64,000 nucleotides of DNA from Bursaphelenchus xylophilus. Its lineage: Eukaryota > Nematoda > Chromadorea > Rhabditida > Aphelenchoididae. The notes beneath the pieces are model-generated. The model searched no databases. It was given only the letters and a program-made list of their open reading frames with translations, and had not been told where the DNA came from. Location: positions 8,060,001-8,124,000 of the forward strand of contig CAJFCV020000003.1 in the NCBI GenBank assembly GCA_904066235.2, read 5' to 3'. A program made the translations under genes and the position numbers. How positions within the stretch are numbered: position 1 is the stretch's first letter; each line of letters opens with the position of its first letter. Below are positions 35,111 through 47,550 of this stretch, piece after piece.

Positions 35111-38100
35111 TAAAAATTTTTTTGCTATGTTGATCTTTTGTACTCTGTCAGGAAAAAATTTGTTGGCGAAATCTCTTATTTATTTTACTCTTTCAAACAA
35201 ACAACAATTTTTTATTTGGAAACTCGGAAATTTTCGACTTGAAAATTTCAGAAACTCGGTGATTCAAGATTCGAGAGAATGCCCTTAAAAGTTCTTTAAG
35301 GTTATTATAAAAAAGTTTAGTCAAATTCTATGAGCTTTATTTTTGACGATTTCCTTGCAAGCAGTTTTCCATCCCATTTTACCAAATTTTATTCAAATTT
35401 TATCTAAATCACCATCCGCTCCCCTCCAGACTCATTTCTCTTCCAAAAATGTCCCGAATCTATCCTGGAGTGGGCATTTCTTGTCCGGCCCGAAGCGAGA
35501 TTTATAATCATTACGTAATCGCACTTAATTTTGACACAAAATTAATGCGTTTGTTTCATCCATCAGAGATTGCGTACATACGAAGAGACCTTGTGTAACA
35601 AAATTCGTCCATTAATATTGCCCTTTCGTCCAAACTAATGGGGCCCGGGAGTGGATCTAACGTTAGAAACGGCGGCCCCTTGATTACCTGAATAAAACAA
35701 ATGATCGTTGTGTGTTTGGGACAACACTCGCTGATAGCCCGAGTCTGGGTGAGCGTCGGAGGGGACTTTCTTGGCAAGTTTTTAGATAATTTTTGAAGTT
35801 TGGAGGGGTTTGGAAAAAAACAGCTTATGTTGTAGTTGGTATTACATTTGATTTAATTTTTAATGTGTTTTTTAAATACTGTAATATGCCTAAGGGAAGA
35901 CGTTTAAAACAAAATGGTGATTAAAAAGTATCAAAAGGTATCCTTTCAGATATTCCAGTTTCAGTTTGAACTGCCTTGAAAAACCTGAAGTCGTCTATTT
36001 AATAAAAGGCCCTTAGCCCACTTTACTTGAATCAATTTATCCTTTAACTTTCTTTACAGTATCCCATTCGCTACTCTTTTCTTCCAGCTAACAATCGAAC
36101 ACCGTCTCGATTCCCCCAAATCGTCAAACGCCTCAGGCAAACTTCTAATTACCCCCTCTTTGGTCCCCTTTCCTCATTACCCCCATCCTCCGGCACTGTT
36201 TTTTGGGCGCCGATTTTTTGACTTTGCCAATTGTTCGAGGGTTCTTGACCGTTGATCGAGAGTCCCGAGACCGAAATGTGTCATTCCTGCCTGCGGGCCA
36301 AGCAGGAAAAGCAACTTGGTCGGGGAGAAAAAGCCCGGGAAAAAACGGCGGCCCCATCGGCCAAAAAAAGTACCCAGGGCCAATCTGAACATCCCCTCTC
36401 TTATTTCCTTGATCGGCGCCTTTGGGAGGGGCCGCGAATTGATCTTCTCCACTCTCCGATGGGCGCTTCTGAATCAGCGACAAGGAGCGTGTGAATTGGC
36501 TCCCGTTTTGCGGGCTTGGCACTCTGCCTGAGCTCCCCGACTTCTCAGAGGTCGATTTTCATGGGAATCATTCGATCGTAGGGGCCATTTGTCAGCAGAT
36601 TCAACGTGTAAGGCGGGAGGGACATGTGGTACTTATGTCTGGGAGGGATGTTTCGTTGTAACGTCGGTAGGGAGACAGATTAATCGGCTTCGAACTTGAC
36701 GTCAGGGATTCAAGTAAGATTTTGGCTTGTCGGTAAAGAGGCCGCCTTCCTGGCCCTACAGACATATCTGTATGCCTTTAAATTTTTTTAGCTAGCTTTG
36801 GCACCTAGGTAAATTCTCTCTCTCTCTATTATTGTGTGTAATACTCACAACAAAATTTAGATTCGCCTTCAATTTTGCGCAAAGAATCTAAATAGTTCAG
36901 TGAACGATGAACTCGTCATTGCTAAGCGTATAGCACCAAATTATTTGATTTCGTGACGTATTCCCAAATCCCTCCAACTTTCGTCTACTTTTGCCGATGC
37001 AAACCCCGTTAACAAATCGCTTACAAATTCCGTTAGACAGTCCGAATCTTTGCTCCCGACTTCATGGCCCCCAAGAAAGGGAACTCTTCGTGACTTGGCC
37101 CCAAAAATTGAGGGTTTCGGCCATGCAAACGCATCTCTTCTTCCAGCTCCCGAGCCACCGAATATGAACTTTTTTGGAGGGATGGGTGGCCGTTTTAATG
37201 TCTTTGGTATGAAAAAATGATAAGTTCGACGCCTCGGGGAGTTGGGTTCTCCAGAATTCGGTTGGGCATTTGGAGGACGGGGCGTTTGGAGATGAATTTT
37301 TTCTGGGGATCAAAGAGTTATGTAATGGGTTGAGACGAAATTAATGTTTGGAGATTGGGGGTTGACTTCAGCGTCTGTATTTATTCATCTTTCAGTCTGG
37401 GTAAACCGAGGAAGTGGGTAAATCGACTCGAACTTGGAAATAATCGAGACTTTAGCCGAATTTTTTTTGTCTGCCCGACTCTCCTCATTTTCATAGTCTG
37501 TCGTCTGAAAATGAATATCTCCGCTTGCTAACGCTTTCAGTATCGGCTAAATTTTCAACATTTTTTCTCCAATACTTACGTTATTATGCTATATTTTTGA
37601 AGGAAGTCTAATAAGATGCACTTTGAACAGGTCTACAGATTATATTAATTTTTCAAGTTTCAATCTTTTATCAGATATCAGCACTGTTTCCCCCCTTGTT
37701 TCAGCTCTTTCCTCCTCCTTTCTCGAGTTCAACCCGATCATCTCAAGAACCTCAAATTCCCCTCCAAAAAAACTATTGAATCGTTTTTTGTACTTCCATT
37801 CTGTACGCATCAAAGTTGTGTAGGGGACAAGGAGCGGGGAATCCAATTGTTTTAATGGGCAATGTTTGATCGTCACATTCCATTCGACATTTTTCGAAAT
37901 GGCTGCGCGGCCAAGAGGCTTAGAAAAACCTCCGTTCTCAATTTCCAATTTCTTTGCGATTACATGGACATCTTCGGTTTTTGGTCAAGCTTTTTTGGCC
38001 ACTGGTCAAGTGTTTTTAGGAACGGATAAAAACATTTTTATAGAGTGGGTCCCCGAGGGCTCGTATATGAAATTTCACTGCTTCCGGGTAATGAATTTTG

Positions 38101-38259
38101 ATTTTTTTTTATTAAAATTTTAAATTGTTCGTAACATTACGGTTGCTTTGGTGAAAAATTCTAAGTGGTCATTTATAGTAACTAGAGTTGTTGCATTTTT
38201 AAACCTTTGCCCTTAAATTTAACCACATTAATCCCCAATTAGCAACCGCCCCGTTCTCG

Positions 38260-40135
38260 ATGACGCCGAGTTTGTGCTCATTTTCCGGCTGTTCGCCGTC
38301 ACTTCCGCCGCCGCGAACGCATCGTGCATTCTCAATTGGATCTCGGTTGTTTTTTAGATTCATTAAGTTCCCCGGCCCCATTCTGACATTATCCTGTGAT
38401 GCCCAGAAAGAGATCCGCAGTATTAAAACCACTCTGCATACTCTTGCCCTCGCCTTATTTGTGATCATGACCCTGATCCTACCGAGTACGACGCCAACTC
38501 CGACCAGTTCCACTTTGTTTTACGACCCTCTGGTGCCGAGTATATTAAGCCCACCCGGGCTGAGGCCCTTCGACGATCAAGATTTGTTGGCTGTTACGCG
38601 CTGTGCGAGAGAGGCAAGAAGTAAGGTGAACTTTGCGAGGGAGAACATCTTGAGGACAGAGCCCGGTGATACCGATGAGATACTGTTGAGCAGGCTGCCA
38701 TTGTATCAGAACAGGTAAGGAGGAAAATTTGTGGCCGAATTCCTGCCCGATATATATCATTTTAAGAGAAGGTGAAAGAATTTCGAAGCGCAAGATCAGA
38801 GGAATTTTCACAAATTGGGATTAGAAGGCTGTAGATGAACATTTTTAACTGGAAATTTTTGGAGACTATCAATATTTTTGGTCAAAAAGTGCCTGATTTT
38901 ATGCGCTTTTAGCCAGAAAAGCAAAACTTAGTGCAAATTTTGGATAGCGGTATCTTCACAGAACATCAAATTTACAAAATGACTATCCGAATTTTGCCCA
39001 AAAGATATTTTAACTGACTGTTTCTCCGAAATTTTCATAGTCTCTCCCTTGCAAGGCCTACTGAGCCAGATAGAATCTTGTGTGAACATAAAAATTTCAG
39101 TGATTGATTACAAAAATGTTTCTCTAAATTAAATTACGTTATTTTATTTTTATTTATTTGTAGGATAGAGCACCCCTACAAACAAGGCGCAATATACTGT
39201 CGATCTGGCGGTTGGATCGAAATTCTGGATGAGCGGGATAACGAGGGATCCAGTAATAAGAACGCCACGGCACAACATGAGTGGGTACGTGGGACAAAAC
39301 GGGAGACCAGCCGATTTGGTAAGCATCTATCTGCTATCAAATCATATATGTTTGATGATATAATGCATAATCTCTTTCTTCAGCAATCTTGGAGTTCCTT
39401 TCGATAGCTTTTGGTCTGATAAGCATCCGCGGTTTGGAGTCGCAGAACTTTCTCTGCATGGATTGGAAAGGCTCTCTGTACGCGGCAAACGCGGAACATT
39501 ACAATGCCGATTGTGTTTTCATGGAAGAGATGCTGGAGAACTATTACAATCTGTATTCATCATGCAATCATGGCTCTCCCCGACATCCCTGGTACCTTTC
39601 GATACGCAAATCGGGCAAGCCTCGACGTGGATCGCATGCGCGCAAACGCCAGAGGTCTTCGCATTTTATTGTGGTGCATTTTGATGAGACCGGATTGCTG
39701 GATCCAGTGCCAAATCATCTGAATCGAGCTGCTTATCGGATCCAGACCACTTGGATGAATCACTATGGGAATAATTGGAGAAGATCTTCCACTAGACATC
39801 GAGCCTGGGCTCCCGCAACTCTTCTTAATTCGGACTCAAAAAGCCTCTCGGATATTCTGGCCAACTCGATGAGAAATAAAATGATTGTAAATACGAAGAA
39901 AACGAAGAATAACAATACAAAGTTGGCTAAGGAAAAGGTGGAAAGAAAGAGGGCACAGAAATTGAAGGAAACGAAAGAAACAACGCCAATGAATGAAGTG
40001 GAAAGAAGAGTGTTCAGACAGGAGAGAAAGAGGAGAAGAAGATTGCATCGAGAGGAAAGGTTGAGGGAGTTGAGAAGACAGAAACTTCAGATTCTGAGGG
40101 ATGAAGCAGCATCGTTTAGTAATCGAAGGAATTGA
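38260..40135 (+). CDS. let-756: Fibroblast growth factor, LET-756-like, with basic C-terminal tail
   Basis: Three exons: 38260-38714, 39164-39318 and 39384-40135, giving 453 residues. The FGF beta-trefoil spans about 155-305: AIYCRSGGWIEIL, GLISIRGLESQNFLCMDWKG, SLYAANAEHYNADCVFMEEM, LENYYNLYSSCNH, HPWYLSIRKSGKPRRGSHAR and KRQRSSHFI. The spacing and the E-N-x-Y-N-x-Y-S-S block are diagnostic of FGFs that bind FGFR and heparan sulphate. A tail of about 150 residues follows, mostly Lys, Arg and Glu, with the cluster RQERKRRRRLHREERLREL resembling a nuclear localisation signal and coiled helix; C. elegans LET-756 also has a long tail with nuclear signals. The N terminus has no ordinary signal peptide; a hydrophobic run TLALALFVIMTLIL sits at about 61-74. 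The start is provisional, because it is simply the first in-frame ATG, and a further 5' exon is possible. Intron 1 is 449 bp. Confidence 0.88.
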
Positions 40136-40441
40136 GTCAACATTTCCATAACAGTTATGATTGCCTCAAGATCAAAAATCCAAACGAAGAATCCATGTTT
40201 AATTTTTGGTCGCTATGTTTCCGTCACACCGTCTAAACATTCAAACCTTCGACTTCAAAATCCCTGCATCTATTCTTACAATTCGACATCAAACCCTGAG
40301 ATCGAAATGCAAGAGCCCGAATCCAAATTTTCAACAGAATTCCAGCACGTAAATTTTAATCCCAGCCGCAACATCCAGATCCCAGCATCTACTTGCCTTG
40401 TACATCCATTTCCCTGCCCAATATTCCCACACTCCATCCAT

Positions 40442-40908
40442 CTACTGCCCCGTCTGTCCAGCATCCCTTCTTGATCTCGTTCTCTCTCTCTGCATCCTCG
40501 CTTTGCATCCCAATTTACCCTCCGGCACTCCAAAATATTCCCTTCGATAATACGAGTATCTGATTCGAAGGTCTCCATAGAAGATTACAACATCATTCTT
40601 AGACAATAAGAAGTCGAGTTGTTCTTCCATCTCCCTTTGAATCCTTTCCAATTCAAGTTCAATTCTTTCCTTAACGAAGTACACGGATCTCTGTAATCTC
40701 TTGACCAAATGAAAAAGAATTTCTAATCACCATCAATAAATATTGTATTCTAATGAGCGTTGAGATTGTTTTGAAATTAATGGAAGGGAAAATTAAGAAA
40801 GAGGTAAAACGCTGTTTGTTTAGGGACTTACTGGACCTTGGCCGAAATAAAATCAATTGCGCGGAGTTTGACAAAGAAAAAAGATTCTTGTGCATCAGTT
40901 TTAATATA
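40442..40908 (-). CDS. Unrecognised partial coding region (two exons, no start found)
   Basis: Two minus-strand exons, 40908-40832 and 40688-40442, join in phase through GTAAGT and CAGAG splice sites into 107 codons ending at TAG. The first exon is preceded by a clear acceptor (TTGTTACAG), so at least one more 5' exon would be needed; I found no convincing one, and there is no in-frame ATG before residue about 47 (REMEEQLDFLL). The product is a charged amphipathic helix (ERIELELERIQREMEEQL), then VVIFYGDLRIRYSYYRREYF and a basic tail. I recognise no family. It may be the 3' end of an unfinished gene, a gene fragment, or coincidence; the coherent frame across two good splice sites is the only support. 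Confidence 0.3.
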
Positions 40909-42878
40909 CTGTAACAATAGTCACGTCCTTTTGGCCTAACATGTATGTAGACACCCTCCTGCCGAGTTCAGAAAATGAAAAAACAATGTAACACTATGTA
41001 ACACTATGTACGTTCGATAATCACAAGAAGAGTGAAAGCCCGTAATTTGCCCATATTCTGTAACCAGGTTGTCTCAAAAAACATTTTGTTTACATTATAA
41101 ATAATGTCTTTCGGGCAAGAAAAAATACTTGTCTGGGGGAAGAAAGTCCATCTTTGTAATTGTGAATACTACGTGTAAATCACAGAAATAACTTGCAGCC
41201 ATGGAAGTCAACGACACAATTTATTTTTATTTACTTTAAATGAGGTGACATTATGCAAATTAAGGAGAGACAAATAATTCTATTAGATTTCCAAGCAAGC
41301 GACATACTTTTTTGCCTGCTATTCGTAAAATTATGTCTTGAAATGGACGTTTTTCAACATTAGCGTAATAACTTTTATTCGTCCGGTGATCCTAGCTTTG
41401 TTTGACTAATACTTACAACAGTAAAAAAAAACTTTGTCTAGATACCAAAAAAAACCAAAAAGACCAACGTAGCCCATTATGAATTCCATGGAAGTTGTGG
41501 GTGATAGGACAGGTGGATTTACGAAGTGCAATCCTAAATTTTTATTTAATTATTCGGTGCATTTGTATCAGTTTTAGGAATAATTAAAATTAGTGGTCAA
41601 GAAAGATTTTTTGGAAGTTTCTTGTCACCGACCGTAAAAAGATTTTACTTAGAAAGTCTGAAGAGACAAGACATTAATCATAGAATTTTATGCTTACAAG
41701 TACGCAATTGAAGTTAAAAGGTCTTAGAGATCTTAGCGGGTTTTAAAGGTGAACTATGACTGTTGATCATGGTTAAAGAAACACAGTTTTCACCCGTGCC
41801 CTTTAAAACGGGGCTTTCTATTTACATCGTGTAAGGTGTATACATAAACAAACGCCGAGCAGACTACGATATCAACCATATACATATCAATGACCTATGG
41901 CTTCAGACTTCTCACGTAATCTTTGGCAACTTGTACCCATTTTAAGTGCACTTGAAGATGTTCCCTTGTAAAAGTATAATAGAATAGGGGTGTGACATAA
42001 AACTGTACTGTTTCCTTATGTTTTGTGCTTCAAAATGTTGTGGATATATCTTATTGTTGAAATTTCATCATGACGATGTCTTTCAGTATCTGACTTCGAT
42101 GTCATCAAAATTCTTTTTCGAGTTGTAGGAGATCCAAAAAAATCGTAATTTTTTTTAGCCAAGTCTTAATCGTTAGTCAAATACGGGATAGTAAGAGCCC
42201 CGGCGCGCAGGTTTGGGGGAGAAAGTCGCGATGAGGCTTGGCCACGACCTCGGTCCCAGACCGTCTCGTTCTCATGCACTTTTTCGTTATGATTATCATG
42301 GTCTTATTATAATACACCAATAAAAAAAATGTTTCGAATTTTCAACCGCTATCTTCACTGTCCGACTTTTCCCTCGTTAGCCCTGGTTGTAAGATTTATT
42401 TACAATCTGTCTAAAATAACTTATTCCAAAACACACTGTCAAAGCGAATAGCATTCCTTTGAACTCCGGAAGCCGCATAAATTACCGCATCCGCCGCAGG
42501 ACACGCCAAAGATGAAAGCAGCCTGAAATAGGCCAACAATTCGATGAAAAGCCGGAATGGATGACAAAGAAATCCGGCATCTGACGCCCTCCCCCAGACC
42601 CCCATTTTTCCTTCTAATATCCCCTTCATTCAACGGTAATTTTCGAACGTTTACAGACTCTATTCTAATATCCATTATCTTGACAGCATCCCATTGTAAC
42701 ATCCCACTAAATCCCTAATTACAACGGGCCTTTTGTTGATATCCTCATACCTGAATTATAGACTCGCTAATCGCCGACGCACTCACGGCCAGCGGTCTTC
42801 GAAGGCTCCGCCCTACTTTGCATTAAAAGATTCGTCTGATTAGTGCCATTCTTCCTCGTTTCGGTGGGGTTTCTGGAG
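40909..42878. other. Gene-poor region upstream of the DMSR-like GPCR gene
   Basis: About 2 kb of mostly AT-rich DNA with no supportable gene. A tandem pair TGTAACACTA occurs at about 40987-41006. About 42180-42280 and 42480-42880 are somewhat GC-richer and probably include the promoter of the GPCR gene. Confidence 0.5.
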
Positions 42879-45784
42879 ATGCGCAACATCTCCGGCGAGC
42901 TCGTTGACTGCCAATATTATGTTTGTTATTTAGCGCCATTTGCCAAGGTAGGTTTCAAGGGTTCAGTTGGGGTTTTTTTTGAAGTTTAAATTTGGGTTTC
43001 AAAGATCTGTGGGTTGAGATTTGGACAAAGGAAGAAAAAAATGAAATTTTTGTGTTTTGAAGATTTTCATTGCCAAAAAAAGATGGTAGGGAGAGATAAT
43101 TAAATTTACGTTTGTCTGGGATACTCTAAACAACAAGATTTTCTAATTTTAATTTTTTTTATTTTCTTTGTCCAAAATTGAATTTTGAATAAAAAAATAT
43201 TTTCTAGGCCTACGATCGGATTCATATCCCTTTATCGACAACGATATGCGTCTTCGGCTCCATTTCCAATATTGTCAACATTCTTGTACTTACAAGGTAA
43301 GATCAGCCCTGGTTTTCGATCACAACTTTTTCTTGTTTCTTCGAAATTTTTTAAAATTAAAAGGCAGTCAGAGATTGTCTCCGGCTCTGTCAAACATCAA
43401 CCGAAACGCCCGATGTATCTTGAATATACGATTTGGGGATTAAAAACATAAGAATTTTTAAGAAATTTTCGAAATTAACTTATTGTTTCCCCTTCATAAA
43501 AGATGTCATCAATTTTTAATACAAGTTTGTAAAAGGACAAGAGTAAAAAAAGACTTACAATTTAAAATTATGAAAACAAAAAAGAGAGATAAAATAACCT
43601 TGCAAAATTTTTCTGATGCGTATTTTCAGGAAAACTATGCGCACTCCCATAAATATTTTTCTGACCGGTCTCTCAATGGCTCAATTTTTACTGGGGACCA
43701 ATTACTTGGCATTGATGGTATTCGAATACTTCCGATCCCATTGGTGAGTAACTAATTAGCCGTTAATTCGCAATTATTGAATGGCCTTTATCCTTTCTAC
43801 TGTCAAGATTTCTTTGCAGTTACGTATTTTCCTGGTCCTATAGAGCCACTTCATATCGACTGATCAATGTCAATCTCAACGTGGTCTTTCATACAGGTAA
43901 ATATGGGTGTTGTTTCGCAAAAGAAATGTTCTAAGATCGACGCAGAAATTTTGCTGAAAATGAGGAAACCGCCGACTGAAAACCGTTTTTTTCTCTGACC
44001 AATACTCCCGATTCACCACACTCTTTTGCAGCGATCTTTGAATTTCTCATTTCTTCTTACAAACCGCAAACTAAAATTTAAAGATTTGTGGGCAAACAGT
44101 CTCAATGAAACTGCTTAGGGCACTTTCTTCGTCATACTTTCCCGCCTCCAAAAGCACAAACCTGTTTGTCAACACCCCTTAGATCACGATAACCTCTGTG
44201 TTTTTCGTACCTTTGTGACTTTCCTTTAAAATTTTCTTTTCAGTAGCCTTTGCCCACACCCTCGCCGTTGCTCTTTTCCGCCTGTTGGCGTTGAAATGGC
44301 CCCTCCGAGCCAACCGATTCCTCTTCTGCAACACGTGGGCCCTTGCATGTTCGTTGGGGATATGGATTATCGTCCCATTCCTTTGTATCCCGGTGTTTTT
44401 GACTTCATATGTGGCGTTGGTGGATGATAATCGAGGATGCAACTTCAAGGGGATGTATGATCTGACCTATTCAGAGGATTCATTTCTGGTCTCGGCTGTG
44501 TTTTGGATGTTTGGCATTGTCCTAAAATTGATTCCTTCGCTAATCCTCGCCTTCTTGTTGACTCTTCTTATACGGTAAGTGGCTGAGGGCTTAAGAGGAC
44601 GGTTTTACCATAAATAATATATAACACTGAAGGGAGTAGACCAACCCAAAATTTTTGAGATTTGGGTGGATTCGGCTCTAAAAAACAAAGTTTTAAAAAC
44701 TCTGGTGTGGATTCCAAAATTTTCATAAAATCTGTAGAATCCCTTATTTCCTGAGTCACTTTCACTTTGCTGCGATTCCCCGTCCAAAATCCGAGTTACT
44801 GTAACTCCTTACCCAAGGTCCGAGCTTTTTGGATTTACTTTATTGTCTCTGAATATAGCAATTACATAGCCCTTTATACCTTCATTACAATGAAAGATAA
44901 TCCCAAATTACTTTGACCGTATTTTAGATCCCTCGAAACAATGGAGCATCGTCGGCAGGATACGTTGCATCGGAAGATATCCGTGTTAAGACGGTGTAAC
45001 AATCGGCCCAAAACCACGCATACTTTGTTGGCTATTCTCATCCTTTGTTTCGTTGTAAGTTTTTTTCGGAAATTGCAAAAATTAGATTTTTTAATTTTTG
45101 AGCACAATAGTATAGTAATAGTTTTAAATTTGAAATGTTAGTCATCATGGTGTAGACTCTTTATGGTTATAATGGAAATAAAGAAATTGTGAGATTTTCA
45201 GTTAATCCATGCATTTTATTGGCCCAATTACATTCGTCCTTTGTTTGATGACTGAAAATTCTTGACCTCTTTTGGCATGTATAATTCTAACCGCTTAATT
45301 TGTTTGGGATTTTTAAAAAGTAACCCAAAGGTTGCATATATACTATTTCATGAGAGCTTAAAAATATTATAAATAAATTTATGATGTTTACAATAAAGTT
45401 TTCTTTTTTAATTTCTTATTCTCTGTTGTAATTTCTAATCCCAATATTTTCCAGGTTGAATTTCCCCATGGAATTCTAAACCTTTTCACAGCCATATATG
45501 GAGACAAGTTTGGAGTCCATATCTACGATCAACTTGGGTCTTTCATGGAGATGCTGACACTTTTGTACAGTTCAATCAGCTTCATTTTGTACTGTGTCAC
45601 CTCCAACGACTTCTTGCGCACTTTCCGACAACTCTTCTTGAATTCCAAAAAGAGAATCGATGAAAGTTCGATAAAAAGGAATTCGAGGACGGGCAGTAAT
45701 AACGTTACGAGGCCCATCGAATCGATGACTTTGATCGCTCCGAGAGGCCCATATCCGACTATTGTGTTGTCGCGATCAATGTGA
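42879..45784 (+). CDS. Peptide G-protein-coupled receptor, DMSR/Srw type
   Basis: Seven exons: 42879-42947, 43208-43296, 43630-43743, 43820-43896, 44244-44574, 44928-45054 and 45455-45784, giving 378 residues. Introns are 75-400 bp, long for this window. Seven membrane helices can be traced: TM1 LSTTICVFGSISNIVNILVL, TM2 PINIFLTGLSMAQFLLGTNY, TM3 up to VAFAHTLAVALFRLLALKWP, TM4 FCNTWALACSLGIWIIVPFL, TM5 AVFWMFGIVLKLIPSLILAF, TM6 TTHTLLAILILCFVVEFPHG and TM7 MLTLLYSSISFILYCVTSND. The FRLLALKWP block replaces the usual DRY motif, and VEFPHGILNLFTAIYG plus VTSNDFLRTFRQLF are typical of nematode DMSR receptors for FMRFamide/myosuppressin-like peptides. A potential N-glycosylation site (NIS) lies at residue 3. 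The exact ligand and orthologue are unknown. Confidence 0.9.
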
Positions 45785-46519
45785 AATGTCCTTTGCTTGG
45801 CTCGAGAAAACTTTTAAAAAAGTCCATTTCAATTTCTGGATGGTTTCTGCAAAGCACTCTTTTAATTTGGAAACCTCTGATCTAAACTGAACATTCTGAA
45901 TTTCCCCTGTAATATAATTGTAATACCTCATTTTTTGCCATAAACCATATGATCCTACGCTTAATTTACGTACAAAGGATTGTTGTCTATCCAAATATAA
46001 TTTTTCCACGTATGGTTCATGTTTTCATGCCAGGGCAATTCAACTATTGTTGTCATAATTACACGATTAAATTGATATTATCTTCCTCCGTCCTAACCTT
46101 ATTACTTTTGTCCGTCATCCCTTGCAACTGCAAGATGTGACCTCAGGATTAGAATGTTTTACATCATAAGGGAATTAGACAACAAGAGAGAGAAAAGAAT
46201 TCCTGCAGACGTAGGAATTATTAGTGTTGTTGTTGGTTGTGGAGAATGGAACTGAGAGATGTAATAATAGAAACAAAAGAAATTCATAAAAGAGAACGGT
46301 GGCAAAATGGGAACGCAAATGTCGCAGACCACCAGAACTTTGCGTAGGACATGCCTCTTTGTTGGAAAGACTTTTCCAGCTGATTATCTTCAAACTTTGA
46401 CCACCGTAAGCGCGATAGTATTACTTTTCTCAGCTTTATACCTTCAATAATGCTTATAATCCTAGAATCTCGAGTCCCCGTCGACGGTAATCAAGAATCG
46501 GCCGTAGTTCTTATTATTA

Positions 46520-46760
46520 GGTTGATTCAAAAGTTTCCCGCCCTGATTTTAAAAAAAATTTTTAATTTAAACCAGAGCCAGTGTGCCTGATATGCATGTT
46601 GTTAGAAAGAGGGCTGTTTGTGGATCATATTAGACTAACAGCTTTTTACAACTTAGCAATTTGTAGTAGTAGCGCCGTGTTAAACCTTAACTACTCGAAG
46701 GAATAAAAAGTAAACCGTTACGTCTAGAGTGGCTGTGTCTTCTCAACTTATGATTCAACC
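46520..46760. mobile_element. Mariner-type MITE (241 bp)
   Basis: The left end reads GGTTGATTCAAAAGTTTCCC, and the right end in reverse complement reads GGTTGAATCATAAGTTGAGA, so about 16 terminal bases match with two changes. TA flanks the element on both sides (46518-46519 and 46761-46762), the target duplication of Tc1/mariner elements. The GGTTGATTCAAAAGTTTCCC end is like mariner ends seen in invertebrates. No transposase frame exists, so it is non-autonomous. Confidence 0.75.
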
Positions 46761-47175
46761 TAATAGTATAAAGCTTGAGACGTTCATATGAACTTCTCCT
46801 CTCAAATTCACGCCGGCTTGGTTTACTTTATTATTCATAGTATGCGATGACATACAGGAAAGCTGATGAGCTTACGAGATTCTCAGTCTCTCGCCTACCA
46901 TAATTTCTTCATCTTGAAATATTATCTGATTTAGCGAACGAGTAACTGCGTCAGTGCTTCCATTAAGCCAGCTTTAATTCGGATCTTGCAAAACACCGCA
47001 AAGTCTATCTTGCGGAAAGAAAACAGTAATAAGACAGAACAAAGATTTTGGCAAATAAAAAAAAACATCCAAAAACAACATAGACGGCCCTTTCTGTTTC
47101 CACAGTAATTAATCTTGGATGATCTCATGGTTAAGAACAAATAATTGAATAATTTTTGTGACTTTAGACATTCTA

Positions 47176-47332
47176 TTAGTCTGTTGAAAAAATAACCACG
47201 GGTCGTCGCAGCAAAATGTTTCGCCTCGTCGAAAAAAGGGAGCAGTCGCGAACCAAATCTCGCAGCCGTCGCAAAGTGATGATGAGCGATTCTGAGGCGC
47301 GAGGATTCGCCCTTATTTTTTCCGACGACTGA
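47176..47332. mobile_element. Short TA-flanked MITE (157 bp)
   Basis: The left end TTAGTCTGTTGAAAAAATAA and the reverse complement of the right end TCAGTCGTCGGAAAAAATAA match at 15 of 20 positions. TA lies on both sides (47174-47175 and 47333-47334). The core is GC-richer and repeats CGTCGCA-like words. The size, TA flanks and ends fit a Tc1/mariner-derived MITE; no coding capacity. Confidence 0.6.
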
Positions 47333-47550
47333 TAGAACCAGTGAAATAAATTTGAATGTAATAAACTTGCGGTTTTTTCATTATACTCGACATTATTTTA
47401 GGCTAAAAGTCACAATCATCCCCTTAATATTGAGCAGAATTGCTGAAAGGTCCATTCAGTAAGTGTTATCTTATCCAATAACCGTATACATATATATATC
47501 CCTCCAAGACAAGGTGGCGGGAGGATAATTCGGAGAACACGGATTAGCCT

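Larger units (their letters stand above)
33758..38259. other. Gene-poor region between lst-2 and the FGF gene
   Basis: 4.5 kb with no supportable gene. It starts with the lst-2 3' UTR, includes a decayed relative of the 15-kb MITE near 35000, a CT-microsatellite at about 36819-36828, and a GC-richer block (36170-36540) open in several frames on both strands without a recognisable product. A frame at 37900-38089 ending at a GT site (CTTCCG then GGTAATG) could in principle be an upstream exon of the FGF gene, but I could not connect it. Confidence 0.5.

Noticed and set aside
37866..38123. 85-codon frame ending near a GT site, as a first exon of the FGF gene
   Set aside because: No acceptor in phase joins it to the FGF frame convincingly, and the peptide has no signal sequence.
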